In this document: positions 48,307 through 59,300 of the stretch, in pieces
Layout: each line of letters starts with the position of its first letter
Position numbering within the stretch: position 1 is the first letter of the stretch
Source of the DNA: Maniola hyperantus
Taxonomy: Eukaryota > Arthropoda > Insecta > Lepidoptera > Nymphalidae
Direction: 5' to 3'
DNA length: 64,000 nt
NCBI RefSeq assembly: GCF_902806685.2
Contig: NC_048539.1
Location: 2,492,501 to 2,556,500 of the forward strand
Program-made: the position numbers and the translations under genes
Notes under the pieces: generated by a model
The model's input: only the letters and a program-made list of their open reading frames with translations
Told to the model about the DNA's origin: nothing
The model's database searches: none

Positions 48307-50865
48307 GTTCGTTGATTTGATTACATAAACATTTTTATAACCTAACAAATACATATAATTTAACAATATTTTGCTATGGTCTTCGATTTCGTCTGCGTGC
48401 ATTGTATGTATTTTCACTCATTTTCTTATTTTTCCCCAATGAAAATAGCAAAATGCAAGATATTTCGGCATAATATGCTATCCAATAAGTTAGTCCCTCA
48501 TCACAACTCCTCGGGGACTTTATAGCGGCATATCTAATTTACATCCTCGTTTTTTGTCCACTGTCTACCAGTCTACCAAAAATCAGATACAGGTTACAAC
48601 AGAAAGTAAATAGGGCTTGGGACTAAGATGTTTATCTGGAATAAAAAGTAGCTTAAACCCTATTAAGACACGAAATTTCTGTATTAGATTTCACCCAGAT
48701 CAGTTCAGAAATCGAGCCTTGAAATGGCAAGAAATAGACACATTTCACATTGATATTATTGTTATTTCTATAGAGGTGCTGATATTATCACTTAGTGATT
48801 TTAGATAGACTTAATACTTTTTTCAGAGAGTTCATACAAAAGCACTATGTGGCAATCAAGAAGGAAAACCCAAACTTTCCTGTGCTGATCCGTGAATGCA
48901 GTGGTATCCAGCCACGTGTTTGGGCGAGATATGGTTAGTATTTTTTTTATTCAGATACAAGTTAGCCTTTGCCTGCAATCTCGCCTGGTGGTAAGTGATG
49001 AAGCAGTTTTAGATGGAAGCGGGCTAACCTGGAAGGGGTATAATCAATAAGGTATGCACAATACACTTTGCACTTACCCTATGTACCTGACCTGACCGAT
49101 TGTGTTGTTCACAACAAGTACCTACCTAACAGTTTTCGTCCAGGGCAGTAAGTCCCACAAATTGCTAAAGCGCGTGGCCGCCATTTTAGTTACGTCAGCA
49201 CTAGACTGAAGTTTCGAGCTGACGGTATATTTTTATTTCGGCTGACGTCAAAATGATGTCATTTCGATGTTAATGAGACATGGGTCCAATGCTTGACCAC
49301 AATCACACCTGGTGAAAAGTGATGATGCGGCCTAAGATGATTACCTAAGACGTTTACCTAGAAGATGCCTATTCACTCTTGTTTTAAAGATACCCGGGTT
49401 GTAATTGGTAGGAAACACATATTGTGGAAGAGTATTCCAAACCTCAGCCATGTGCATGAGGAACGTTTTGTGCGTGTAGATGGGATATCGACGACATAAG
49501 GATGGAAACTCGCCTGGAAACCTGGAAGGAGTATGGCAGTTTTTATTAAACCCATACGCCTTTGGTTTCTACACTGCATCGTACCGGAACGCTAAATCGC
49601 TTGGCGGCACGGCTTTGCCGGTAGGGTGGTAACTAGCCACCAGAAAAATATTTAATTAGTGATAATATGAAATATTAATTGCAGACAAAGGTTTTGAACT
49701 ATGCGAGTCCCTGTCTAATCTTACCGGAGATCAAGTACTGGGAATGATAAGGAGACTTAACTCTACGTAATATTTTATATAAAAATATAATTTCTTAGAT
49801 AAGGTCACATTTTATTTAAACTTTCATCCCTGTATGATCTAAAAAAGTAATACTATTTCAATTTATGTAGGTATAGTCTGTACTTCTCAGATAGCTAAAT
49901 AGTAAATACTTTAGTTTACTGTACGTACTTTAGTTTTTTTTACTGTAATTTATGGCATATTCTTTTTATCCACCAAGGATCACTTCGTTGTCTGTCTGTC
50001 TATCAAGACTCTGAAATCAAAACCTATAGGTGCTTCCTGTTGACCTAAAATCATGAAATTTGTTAGGTAGGTAAGACCTACTTACCAAATTTCATGATAT
50101 TTGGTAAGTAGGTATATAAAATCATGAAATTTGGTAGGTAGGTAAGACCTACTTACCAAATTTCATGATTTTAGCACAAGTAAAGGAATAAATCCGAAAA
50201 CCATGAATTTGTGGTTAAGTCACAAAAAAATACTGTGATACAACCAAATCGCATCAAGATGGCGCTGTCCGTCTTTAACTTGCAGTGTTGTACAGCCAGC
50301 TGCTGAAGCGATAAATTTTTATGGCTTGAGATTTCTTGTATGATGGTGCGGAACCCTTTGTGCAACTCACCCAACTCGCACTAGACTAGTCTAGACTGAG
50401 ACAGCTTGTGGGGTAATAGTGCAGATTATGGAAGGGTGGCAAATTACTTGATATTTACGTCAACTGTCACCCTCCCGTACAAAGCTTCTCAGTGAAAGGG
50501 TACATACCTACCAACTTTTAGTAGGTAGTTAAAATTATTTTTTGTAGAATACCTAATGCCTACTGATTCTGAGCGCAACAAATATTTAGAGTATTCACAT
50601 CTTTTTCTAACCAATGTAATAAGAAAAGGACAGATAAACGTAATTTAATTTAGTACTGTGAAACCTCGTGACTCTGACTTTAGCAGATACTCTAAAATTT
50701 ATAGATATTGCAGATACTCTAAAAGTTTAGAGAAAAACATCAGAATCGACGCCATTTGACTAGTATTTTTATTTTGTTTCAGACAAAGGTAGTGAGAAAA
50801 GCGCTGCACTCACAAACCTATCGTCAAATGACGTCTTATCCACTATCAAGCAACTAATTAAATGA
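48227..50865 (+). CDS. NDUFA2: NADH dehydrogenase 1 alpha subcomplex subunit 2 (complex I B8), alternative last exons
   Basis: An accessory subunit of mitochondrial complex I with a thioredoxin-like fold (L51/S25/CI-B8 domain). Exons 48227-48306 and 48827-48933 join in frame and then meet either 49685-49770 (90 aa) or 50783-50865 (89 aa). The N-terminal part reads MTVRFSGALKELRIHLCQTS, then FPVLIRECSGIQPRVWARY; the RECSG block is characteristic. No cleavable presequence is visible, as in other NDUFA2 proteins. Human NDUFA2 is 99 aa. Confidence 0.93.
48827..48933 (+). CDS. NDUFA2: NDUFA2 exon 2
   Basis: Acceptor acttttttcag. Encodes EFIQKHYVAIKKENPNFPVL then IRECSGIQPRVWARY. The donor gttagt leaves the first base of an Asp codon, which fits both downstream exons. 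Confidence 0.93.
48948..49050 (-). mobile_element. SINE family 1, 3' part (minus), interrupted copy
   Basis: Reads tcagatacaagttagccttt and gggctaacctggaaggggta, the reverse of the SINE tail at 1340-1430. The rest of the unit appears at about 49500-49640, so later insertions probably split it. Confidence 0.7.
49147..49290. repeat. MITE family I, partial
   Basis: cagtaagtcccacaaattgc, ccgccattttagttacgtca and gatgtcatttcgatgttaat, the reverse of the other copies. It lies between the two parts of a SINE in the NDUFA2 intron. Confidence 0.75.
49300..49505 (-). repeat. Dispersed repeat family J
   Basis: gtgatgatgcggcctaagat, tagaagatgcctattcactc and tattccaaacctcagccatg. The minus strand reads LPGFQASFHPYVVDIPSTRT, possibly a leftover of a coding element. 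Confidence 0.55.
49500..49640 (-). mobile_element. SINE family 1, 5' part (minus)
   Basis: ggagtatggcagtttttatt, tctacactgcatcgtaccgg and aaatcgcttggcggcacggc are the reverse of the SINE body at 3230-3330. It ends before the tRNA-like head. Confidence 0.75.
49685..49770 (+). CDS. NDUFA2: NDUFA2 last exon, version a
   Basis: Acceptor ttaattgcag with a weak pyrimidine tract. Encodes KGFELCESLSNLTGDQVLGM then IRRLNST and TAA. It completes the fold's last helix. No canonical AATAAA was seen in the next 150 bp. Confidence 0.85.
49771..50782 (+). other. Interval between the two NDUFA2 last exons
   Basis: Either 3' UTR plus downstream DNA for form a, or intron for form b. Besides repeat E it is unique AT-rich DNA without recognisable coding text. 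Confidence 0.6.
49965..50380 (-). repeat. Dispersed repeat family E with rearranged middle
   Basis: Contains tccaccaaggatcacttcgt, gtctgtctgtctatcaag and cggaaccctttgtg. The middle (50051-50168) is an alternating series of atcatgaaattt and aaatttcatgat blocks not present in the copy at 52480. Confidence 0.65.
50783..50865 (+). CDS. NDUFA2: NDUFA2 last exon, version b
   Basis: Acceptor ttattttgtttcag with a strong pyrimidine tract, same phase as version a. Encodes KGSEKSAALTNLSSNDVLST then IKQLIK and TGA. It aligns without gaps to version a at 11 of 27 positions (DKG, E, L, NL, VL, I, L). ATTAAA occurs about 75 bp after the stop. Confidence 0.82.
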
Positions 50866-51938
50866 ATTCTTTTATTTTAAATACTTAAATTTATTGTGCA
50901 TATTTATAATTTAATTAGAAATAGATTTATTTTGATTTTAATTAAAAAACAGGTTTGTTAATTATCGTTTTATTATTATTAATTGTACTTTTGAAACCTT
51001 GATAGAATCTACCATCGTCCGTCAGTTTCAACTTTCCATGGTTAAGTTTAATTCAGAGATTGTGTACAAGATAATGAGCCCCCATCCTCGCTAACTCTGT
51101 CATACATAATCTCTAAAGTAAACTAAAATGGCAGGTTTAATTAATTTTATTGTTACCCCTTTCATAATGCTTCCTGCAGAAAAGGGTAGCACTAGATTTA
51201 GACCTGTTAATTTAATTTAGATTGTGTGCAAGAGAATAATACACTGTAAATCAAATTATAAGCATTAAAACAATTTGAAATAATCCTTATAAAGATATTA
51301 ATTTAGTTTGATCAATCTATCATACATTTTGTAATGCCTAAGCTTCTAGTAGGCTGCGTTGGTCACATGGTAAAAACTATCAAAAATTATGCTTAAACCT
51401 TAAAATAGGTAACTAGGTATCTGAAAATATACTATAAAACATTGTTTTGCTGCTATACTACAAACTAGTAATTACTTTTCACATGACTAATATTGGTTTG
51501 GCCTTATATATCTTTTTTTAAGCACTAAAGACCCGCTTCAAATCCTGTATTGTATACATAAATATTAAATAGTATTAACATCCAAAAAGTAGACTAAAAC
51601 TAAATCATTCTAAAATTAAATCTAAGTTTAGTGCAGTTTTAGTTTTCGTGTAGGCTATAGAATATTCTCTATAGGTACTAATGTTTCATTAGCAAAAATT
51701 AAAGCCTTACCAGGAATATAAAAAAAAATGTTCTGAGAGCGCCATTAGTATATTGTCAAGTCTTGTATTAAATTAGTTCCACGGGTTTTCCGCAATATGG
51801 CGAGGTATCAGAGGGCGCGGCAGTGCCCCCGCCGAGACGAGCCAAACTAAAGGACGGGGCACTACGTACCTTTTCTCGAAGCGTTTCGTCGTATTTTCGA
51901 CTTTATTTTTCTGGTCAGGCTTTAAAAACGAGTGTCCT

Positions 51939-52045
51939 AACATCATGTCAATGCCGCGCGTCACATGTTCACTAACAATATTTTGACCAATTATATTATT
52001 GCTATTTTTATCATGGATAATATCGCGCGGCATTGACATGATGTT
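51939..52045. repeat. Perfect 22-bp inverted repeat pair
   Basis: Arms 51939-51960 (aacatcatgtcaatgccgcg plus two bases) and 52024-52045 are exact reverse complements 63 bp apart. The arms are GC-richer than their surroundings. It may be a miniature element or a structured transcript. Confidence 0.7.
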
Positions 52046-52479
52046 TCGTTATTCGTAACATTAGAATAGTGTGTCCACATAATAGATATGTATTCATATA
52101 TTTTAAAACAATACTAACTTTAATAATAATATGAAAATCAAAGTAAAAAAATCTGATTGCACATATTTTGAAAAAATAAACTTTTCCTGTATTCTCATAA
52201 AAATTCAGCTACGTGTCCGTGTTGGACAAAAGTCCCATAAAAATTAAGATTCAAAAAAATCAGCTCCTTTCATGTAAAAAATCCGCTGTGCTTTGCACGA
52301 TAACATTTGCAAAATTTTGCACGATAATTCAAAAACTATGATGCATAAAAATAAATAAAAATCTGTTTCAGAATGTACAGGTACAAGACCTTTCATATGA
52401 TACCCCACTTGGTATAGTCACTCACTTCGAAAGTTGAAAATACTAATTATTAGTTCATGACCACAATTTAATTTTTTTT

Positions 52480-52690
52480 GTGTGATCTAACCCTAAATTC
52501 ACGGTTTTCAGATTTTTCCCCAAATGTCAACTATAAGATCTACCTACCTGCCAAATTTCATGATTCTAGGTCAACGGGAAGTACCCTGTAGGTTTCTTGA
52601 CAGACTGAGAGACAGAGAGACAGACAGACAACAAAGTGATCCTATAAGGGTTCCGTTTTTCCTTTTGAGGTACGGAACCCTAAAAATACT
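52480..52690 (-). repeat. Dispersed repeat family E
   Basis: ctaaccctaaattcacggtt, ccaaatttcatgattctagg, gacagacagacaacaaagtg and gttccgtttttccttttgag, reverse orientation relative to 37138. Confidence 0.7.
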
Positions 52691-52837
52691 TAATAATTAA
52701 TTTAATTTAAAATGAGTTCTTGTACCCACTTGGCACAGGATGATATCACCTATCATTTGCCGAATCCTGATGGTGAAGCCGAAACATAAGAAATCATCAC
52801 GATAAAATCCGTGACAAAGTTCGCGCACCTCTCAGGC

Positions 52838-53056
52838 ATTCATCATCATCATCATCGACCAATAGACGTCCACTGCTGGACATAGGTCTCTTGTAGGGAC
52901 TTCCACACGCCACGGTCTTGCGCCGCCTGGATCCAGCGGCTCCCTACGCCTCGTCTGATGTCGTCCGTCCATCTAGTGGGGGGCTGCGTCTTCCGATGCG
53001 AGGTCGCCATTCCAGCACTTTGGGACCCCAACGTCTATCGGTTGTACGATGTCTCA
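52838..53056 (-). mobile_element. RTE-like LINE 3' end
   Basis: catcatcatcatcatcgacc, atagacgtccactgctggac and tcgtctgatgtcgtccgtcc, minus-strand element matching 40318-40562. Ends about 70 bp before the PUDP stop codon region. Confidence 0.8.
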
Positions 53057-53089
53057 GGCATTAGAGGATGATATTATACATAAGTGATT

Positions 53090-53095
53090 TTTATT
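53090..53095 (-). promoter_or_regulatory. Candidate polyadenylation signal for PUDP
   Basis: AATAAA about 33 bp after the stop codon on the minus strand, a plausible position for a short 3' UTR. Confidence 0.5.
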
Positions 53096-53127
53096 TGCGT
53101 TTCCTACTCTATTTACATAAAGAGTTT

Positions 53128-53301
53128 CTAAAATGGCGGTAGTCCGAACATTTCAGGTTGAAACTTGGCTAATGTTGGCAGCACTATCGTGGCATGAGTG
53201 GTCAGTCTCTTGTCCAAGTGAGGGTCTGGTACCATCACCACTTGCATACCCGCTGATATGCCAGCGGTCACTCCGTGCGGAGAATCCTCGAACACTAAAC
53301 A
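53128..53301 (-). CDS. PUDP: PUDP last exon with HAD motif IV
   Basis: Acceptor tttccag. Encodes CLVFEDSPHGVTAGISAGMQ, VVMVPDPHLDKRLTTHAT and FQPEMFGLPPF, then TAG. An AATAAA on this strand lies at 53090-53095. Confidence 0.93.
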   Translation of the reverse strand, partial: CLVFEDSPHGVTAGISAGMQVVMVPDPHLDKRLTTHATIVLPTLAKFQPEMFGLPPF

Positions 53302-56300
53302 CTGGAAATGGGAAAAAACTTAAATTTTATATAAGTTTAATATTAAGTATAGTATAATAAGTTATTAATTACTTGTACATCCTTACAAGGATTATGGTAA
53401 TTTTTAGACAAACCATTTCTAAAATTTACTTTACCACTAGGTAACGTCATAACGCCCTCGGCTAAGTTTTAAAAAAAAATAGAGATAGCGAGCAAACCGG
53501 CAGGCGAGTCACCTGATGTTAAGTGATTACCGCCGCCCATAAACATTTGCAGCACCAGAGGAACTGCCCATGCGTTGCCGGCCTTTTAGGAATTTGTAAG
53601 TGCTCAGGTGAATCCGGTTCGAAGGACCATATTAAGACATGGTCTTTCGAACTAGACTTTTTATATATTTTTTTAAGAATCTCACCATACCTGGCTTAGG
53701 TTTATCAAGAAACCTGGCAGCGGCTACGAGGAATACGTCAGCATATGGCTTCCTATGCTTCACTATTGTATCAGTTTTTGCGACGCTATTTGGTTTAAAC
53801 TGAATACCACCTAAATTTACCTTTCCACTAGGTGACGTTATATAGCTGTCAGGTAAGCCTCCTCGGATAAAAATCCGGGTAGATAGGACCATATTAAGAT
53901 TATGTTCCTTCGAACTGGATTTTTAATATTTTTTAAGAAACTCACCTTTTCCGGCTTAGGTTTGTCAGGAAACCTAGCAGCGGCTACTAGAAATATATCA
54001 GGATGTGGCTTCCCATGCTTCACTTCTTTGTCGGTGCTTCCCATAACCATATGGTGGAAATAGCTGAACAATTCTTTGTGCGACGCTATTTTTGTTTTGA
54101 CTGAACGCTCGCTCGAAGATGTGGCGAGCGCAAAGGGGACTTGGGTTTGGTGCAAGTGACGGATTAGTCTTTCGGCACCTGCAAAAGAAATAACGAAGCT
54201 AAGTAAAGAACAGTATGGATAAACAGCCGGCCTACCACCGTATTCTCATTGGCTGACATTCTTTCACTATTGGCCAAAATGAACTATCGATGAAAATGAA
54301 TGGGGCTGGTCGGGTGTGCGGGGCGTTCCCTCCCCGATTGCCATTTCGTCCTGTCGCGTATAGGTTCTTTCTATAAAATAGACCCCCACTAAGAAAGACT
54401 TTTCTGAAATTCTACTCGAACGAAGCGAAGTTGGATCAACTAGTTTTCAGAATTTCAATTTTTTGAGTCCAGAATCCACCACGTTGGTCAAGCGCGGATT
54501 TTACAGAACGATAGAACAAGTTTCACTGGGCAGGATGAATGAACGGACGAAGGTTAAAGAATATAGGTGTAGAGTACATACCTACTCATCATCATTATCA
54601 TCATGATCAACCCATCGCCGGCTCACTGCAGAGCTCGGGTCTCCTCTCAAAGTGAGAAGGGTTTGGAAGCCTACCACGCTGGCCATGTGCGGATTGGTAG
54701 ACTTCACACACCTTTGAGAACATTACATACATACTCATGCATCAATTGAATTGAATTGGTTTAAATACTGCATTCTAATTGAAGTGTTAAGTGCTTGTGA
54801 AGGTCAAAATGAAACAAACAAATCGAGGTAAATCTAAATCCATACTAATATTATAAATGCGAAAGTGTGTCGGTTTGTCTGCACTGTAATCTTTTCACGG
54901 CTCAACAGTTTAATCGATTTTGATGAAATTTAGTAGAGCTTACATCCTGGGAAAGGACATAAGCAACTTTTTATCCCGGAAAATCAAAGAGTTCCTACGG
55001 GATTCTTAAAGGCCCATCGGTTTTTACCGATTTATATGGGTACAGAGGTAGTTTGCGTCCCGGAAATTGACATAGACAACGTTTTATCTCTGAAAAGGAA
55101 AGTTCCCACGGGATTTTCAAAAACCTAAATCCACGCAGAAGTACTTATATAGATATACTTTCACTGATAATGATTTATAGATACCAAAAGGGTATCAATT
55201 CCAAAAATTGTTTACATTATGTCATCCTTAAACGTCAAACGTCAACATTTGTCGATATCTGTTTCAAGATATTTCTTAGTTTATACACACACATTAAATG
55301 CTGATTAATCGCGACGTTACGTTCTACAGCGTCATCTATTGACAGCTTTGTGTTTTACTTGACAACACTATGCATACAGCGACACGCAGCCCCGTCTGGG
55401 GTTAGATTTTTCACTTGTATCATGATTTCATCGTCAGGTCGCGACAGGCCGGCCAAAATTATACCACCGGGGGCTGAAATTGCCATTGTTTAAGCATTCT
55501 GATGATATTGTAAAATTTTAGTGTTCTAAATAGAATAAACCTGTTGTTTGTTTGGAACCCTCATAGCTTTAGTTTTAAGTACGTAATTAATTACACTATC
55601 ATATCATCTTACAAACTACCAATTCAGACCATCAGATGCGAAAGTGTGTTTGTTTGTTGGTTTGTCCCTTAATCACGTCGCAACGGTGCAACGGATTGAC
55701 GTGATTGTTTGCATGATAAAAATAGATAAAAACCTTGTGTGTAGAGTGACATAGGCTTTTTATCGCGGAAAATCAAACACTTCCCACAGGTTGTCATATA
55801 AAAATATTTTTCACCCCCAATGCGCAGGTGAAAAATTAAAAAAAATTACAAAAATAAAGAAATTTATTTATATGGTGAGGTAAGGTGGAGAATACTTACC
55901 TTTTTCCTTCCAGCGGGCAAATAAGGGGTAGGAGAAGGATGGCCCTCCCCTACAGTATAAGATAAGATTCGGGCGCCAGCCAGCCGGAGGAACGACGCAC
56001 GGATAGCCGAGCAGAGGCCTGAACCTTTAATCTCAAGGCAGGGATTTCGGGCCTACTCCGTCGTGGACTCTCTCACGAGACGACAAATGTCAGATAAATA
56101 TGTTGGAGGATCAAAACAATGAAAAATTGTAAAAGTTTTTGAATTATAATATAATTTTCTATTTAAAATAAATTACTATTAATAGCGTCCCTACGTTCCT
56201 TGCCTTATCTTAATTCTATGAAATATAGGTACCCTTTACATTATTAAATATTAGACCTAGGGTTATGAAAAATTTGTACTAAAATTAATAAAATATATCG

Positions 56301-59300
56301 TTCGCCACGCACCGGAGGATATTTTAAAGAGTCCACTGATTAAGATTTATAAACCGACGCACTAGATCTTCGGATGCAGGCCGATTTGTGTGAAAGGACA
56401 TTTCAACACCATGTTCTAATCAGGTTCCACAAACACATATTTTTGAAGCAAATCACCTCATAGTGCGATAAATAGGGAAACACAAGGGGAACACATGGGG
56501 AACACAGGGGAACAGCGCATTAGCGCTGTTATTTCATAATATCCATATTAAGGTGAAGCCTTCAAGGCCGAAATTACTGCTTTCTAGGCATTTCGCCACA
56601 AAACGTCTCATATTTCATAAAAATCCGGAGAGAGCCGAATATCACGTACGAATTTTGGAAGAAAAGTGACAAGTCATTAGTCATGTCAAATGTCTTCCAT
56701 CAATTACTATAAATTTCGTTTTGAAAAAAAAAACAACTGTCAAAACACTGATCTATGGTCTCCTTGAAGATAATAATGGGTAGAGGTTATGTTACCGATG
56801 TAAACAAATGCCTGTCAGTGTCAAAATTCTATTGCAAAATAAAAAGGAAAACAATTATAATAAAGGTGTAACGAGACCGTCTAGGTACACGTTACAATTT
56901 CCCCTTTCTAGAGAAAAAGAAAAAAAAAATTTTTTTTTTTCTTTACCCTTAACAATCCTGTAAGGCAAAAACGAAGGGAACTACCAAACAAAAGAAGAAT
57001 TAAATATCTAAATTCATTCAAGCCAAAACGACCAAATAATCTTTAATAAATACGGATTGAGAAGCAATCCTTCAAAGCAAAAAAAATAATCTTAAACTAA
57101 AATTGCATAGTATTGGCATTCAACTGACCAGACACGTAGCACCAACGCTGTGAAATGGTAAGCCAAACTAGCGAAGAAGAGAAGAAAACTTTCTAAAGAG
57201 TGTGTGATTAGAATTGGCATTCTACTGACCAGATCACTAAGCACTAACGCCGTGAAATGATAAACCAATCTAACACAACACTTAGCCTAAACAAAAAGAG
57301 TCTAGAGTTAGTCTGCACCCGTTCAACCCGCTGAGGCACCCTCGCCGCGCATTGACGAACTAACCTAGCTAAAGGGTTTTCGGAATGGTCTGCAACTGGA
57401 CAAAGCACTGGGCACCCTCGCCGCGCAGTGTCGAACCACCCAAAATGATGCACTACAAAAGAGCGACATCCAAAACACCGTCCTGCCTAAGCAAGGACAT
57501 AGCATACATGTCCACATGTGTGAGACAAGGCTGAATATGAGTACTAAAGACCCATCCAAAAGAAAATATTTACATCCACTTGCCCGTTAAACAGACACAA
57601 GCAGGAGGATAGCATGGAGCATGTGCCAACCATGATCCCACAAAAGAGCTGTACATATGTACAAAACTACTTGACTGATTAAAACAGAAACAAGCAGGAG
57701 GATAATACGGGGCATGTGCTAAACCGTAATCCCACATAAAAACAACTGTACATATTTACAACAAAATAAGGTAATACGGTGCAAACAAAGACAACCGCAA
57801 CCAAAAATAAGTATAGGATTGACAAAGGAGCCAAAAATCCTATACAAAATGAGCCCTTATAAAAGAACTACAAAGATAAAAATGTACAATATATACACAT
57901 AAGGTAGTGCGGGGCAACTGCATAGCCGCAAGCTACAAAAGGATAGGATTGACAAAATAGCCAAAAATCCTATAAAATCAGTAGGACTGACAAGGAGTGT
58001 CAAAGAATCCTACTCAAAATGATTAGTCCTTATTGTGTTAGCTTCTGTTTAGTCCTTTTCAAAATAAAATTAATTTTAAGTTTTAATTTTGTCAAATTTT
58101 AAGAATATCTTTTATATGGTATCTACCTGTACTATTCTTTGCCAAATCTTTCAATATATAAACAGTATCTGAAATTCTCTTTATTATTTTACATTTAACA
58201 AATCTAGGAGCTAATTTAGCTGAAAAGAACGAAGCAGCATTGGATTGCACAAAGTTGCGCCTCCAAACTATGTCTCCAACACAATAAGAAATGACTTTTC
58301 TTCCCACATTGTAGTATTTGGCATTACGTCTATATGATTTAGCCAAATTACTAACAGTTTTATCAAAAATATTACTCAAAGTAAGAAGTGCGTCCGAATA
58401 ATCAGAACGACTACCAATAACTAACTCTGAAGGATCAGAGATAGAATTAAATTTATGTAGGGACCCATCGAGGAAAACTTCCCTACCAAACATAAGAAAA
58501 TTAGGTGTGTATCCGGTAACTAGATTAATAGTGCCATTAATAGCTGCCTGTATATGGGGCAAATATTTAGACCAGGTTCTATGATCGTTCTCAACATAGC
58601 ATGCTATACAAGTTTCAATAGTCTTATTAAAGCGTTCAACTGGGTTATTCTGAGGGGTATACAAAGTGTTATAAAATAATTTTGGAATGTTATATTCTTT
58701 AGCAAAGTGTTTAAAAGCTCTAGAGGTCATCTGAACTCCATTGTCAAGTATGCAAATCTTCGGAACGCCAAATTTCAAGAAAATTTCCTTTTGTAATAAG
58801 TTAATTATTGTTCCAGTAGTTGCTTTACGCATGGGTAAGATCCAACAAAATTTAGAAAAAACATCTACCACGGTAAGTATGTAAACATAACCTGTATAAG
58901 ATCTCGGCAATGGACCTACAATATCAAGAGACAACATAGTCATGGGACGATCGACCAATTTAGGGTTAGACATGAAACCTAAAGGAGCTGAAGTTGAATG
59001 TTTATATGCTTTACACTTATCACATCTATTTATATAATCTTTGACATCTTTGAACATTCTAGGCCAAAAGTAATGCATTCGCAATTTTTCTATGGTTTTA
59101 TGAATACCAAAATGAACCGAATTTAAATCATCATGATTATTTCTAATAGTTTCTAAAATATTTTCTCTAGGTATTACTATTTTCCAAGCTAAATTTTGAT
59201 TTAAAATAGATTTAGGCTTAACATATTTATACAAGGTATGGCTTTAGATAATAATTTAGAAAAGTAGGCAATTAGGATGTTGTTGACCTGAGTCATCGTC

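Larger units (their letters stand above)
50866..53127. other. Intergenic between NDUFA2 and PUDP
   Basis: Contains a 22-bp inverted repeat pair (51939-52045), repeat E (52480-52690) and a LINE 3' end (52838-53056, minus). The remainder is unique AT-rich DNA. The minus open frame at 51773-52039 spans the inverted repeat and resembles no family I know. Confidence 0.65.

Noticed and set aside
51773..52039. 88-codon minus-strand frame as a gene
   Set aside because: It spans an inverted repeat, resembles no family, and has no supporting splice or signal context.
53133..53357. 74-codon plus-strand frame
   Set aside because: It is antisense to the last PUDP exon.
57244..57559. Minus-strand frames after integrase as an envelope gene
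   Set aside because: They are short, built on duplicated blocks, and show no signal peptide, transmembrane segment or fusion-protein features.
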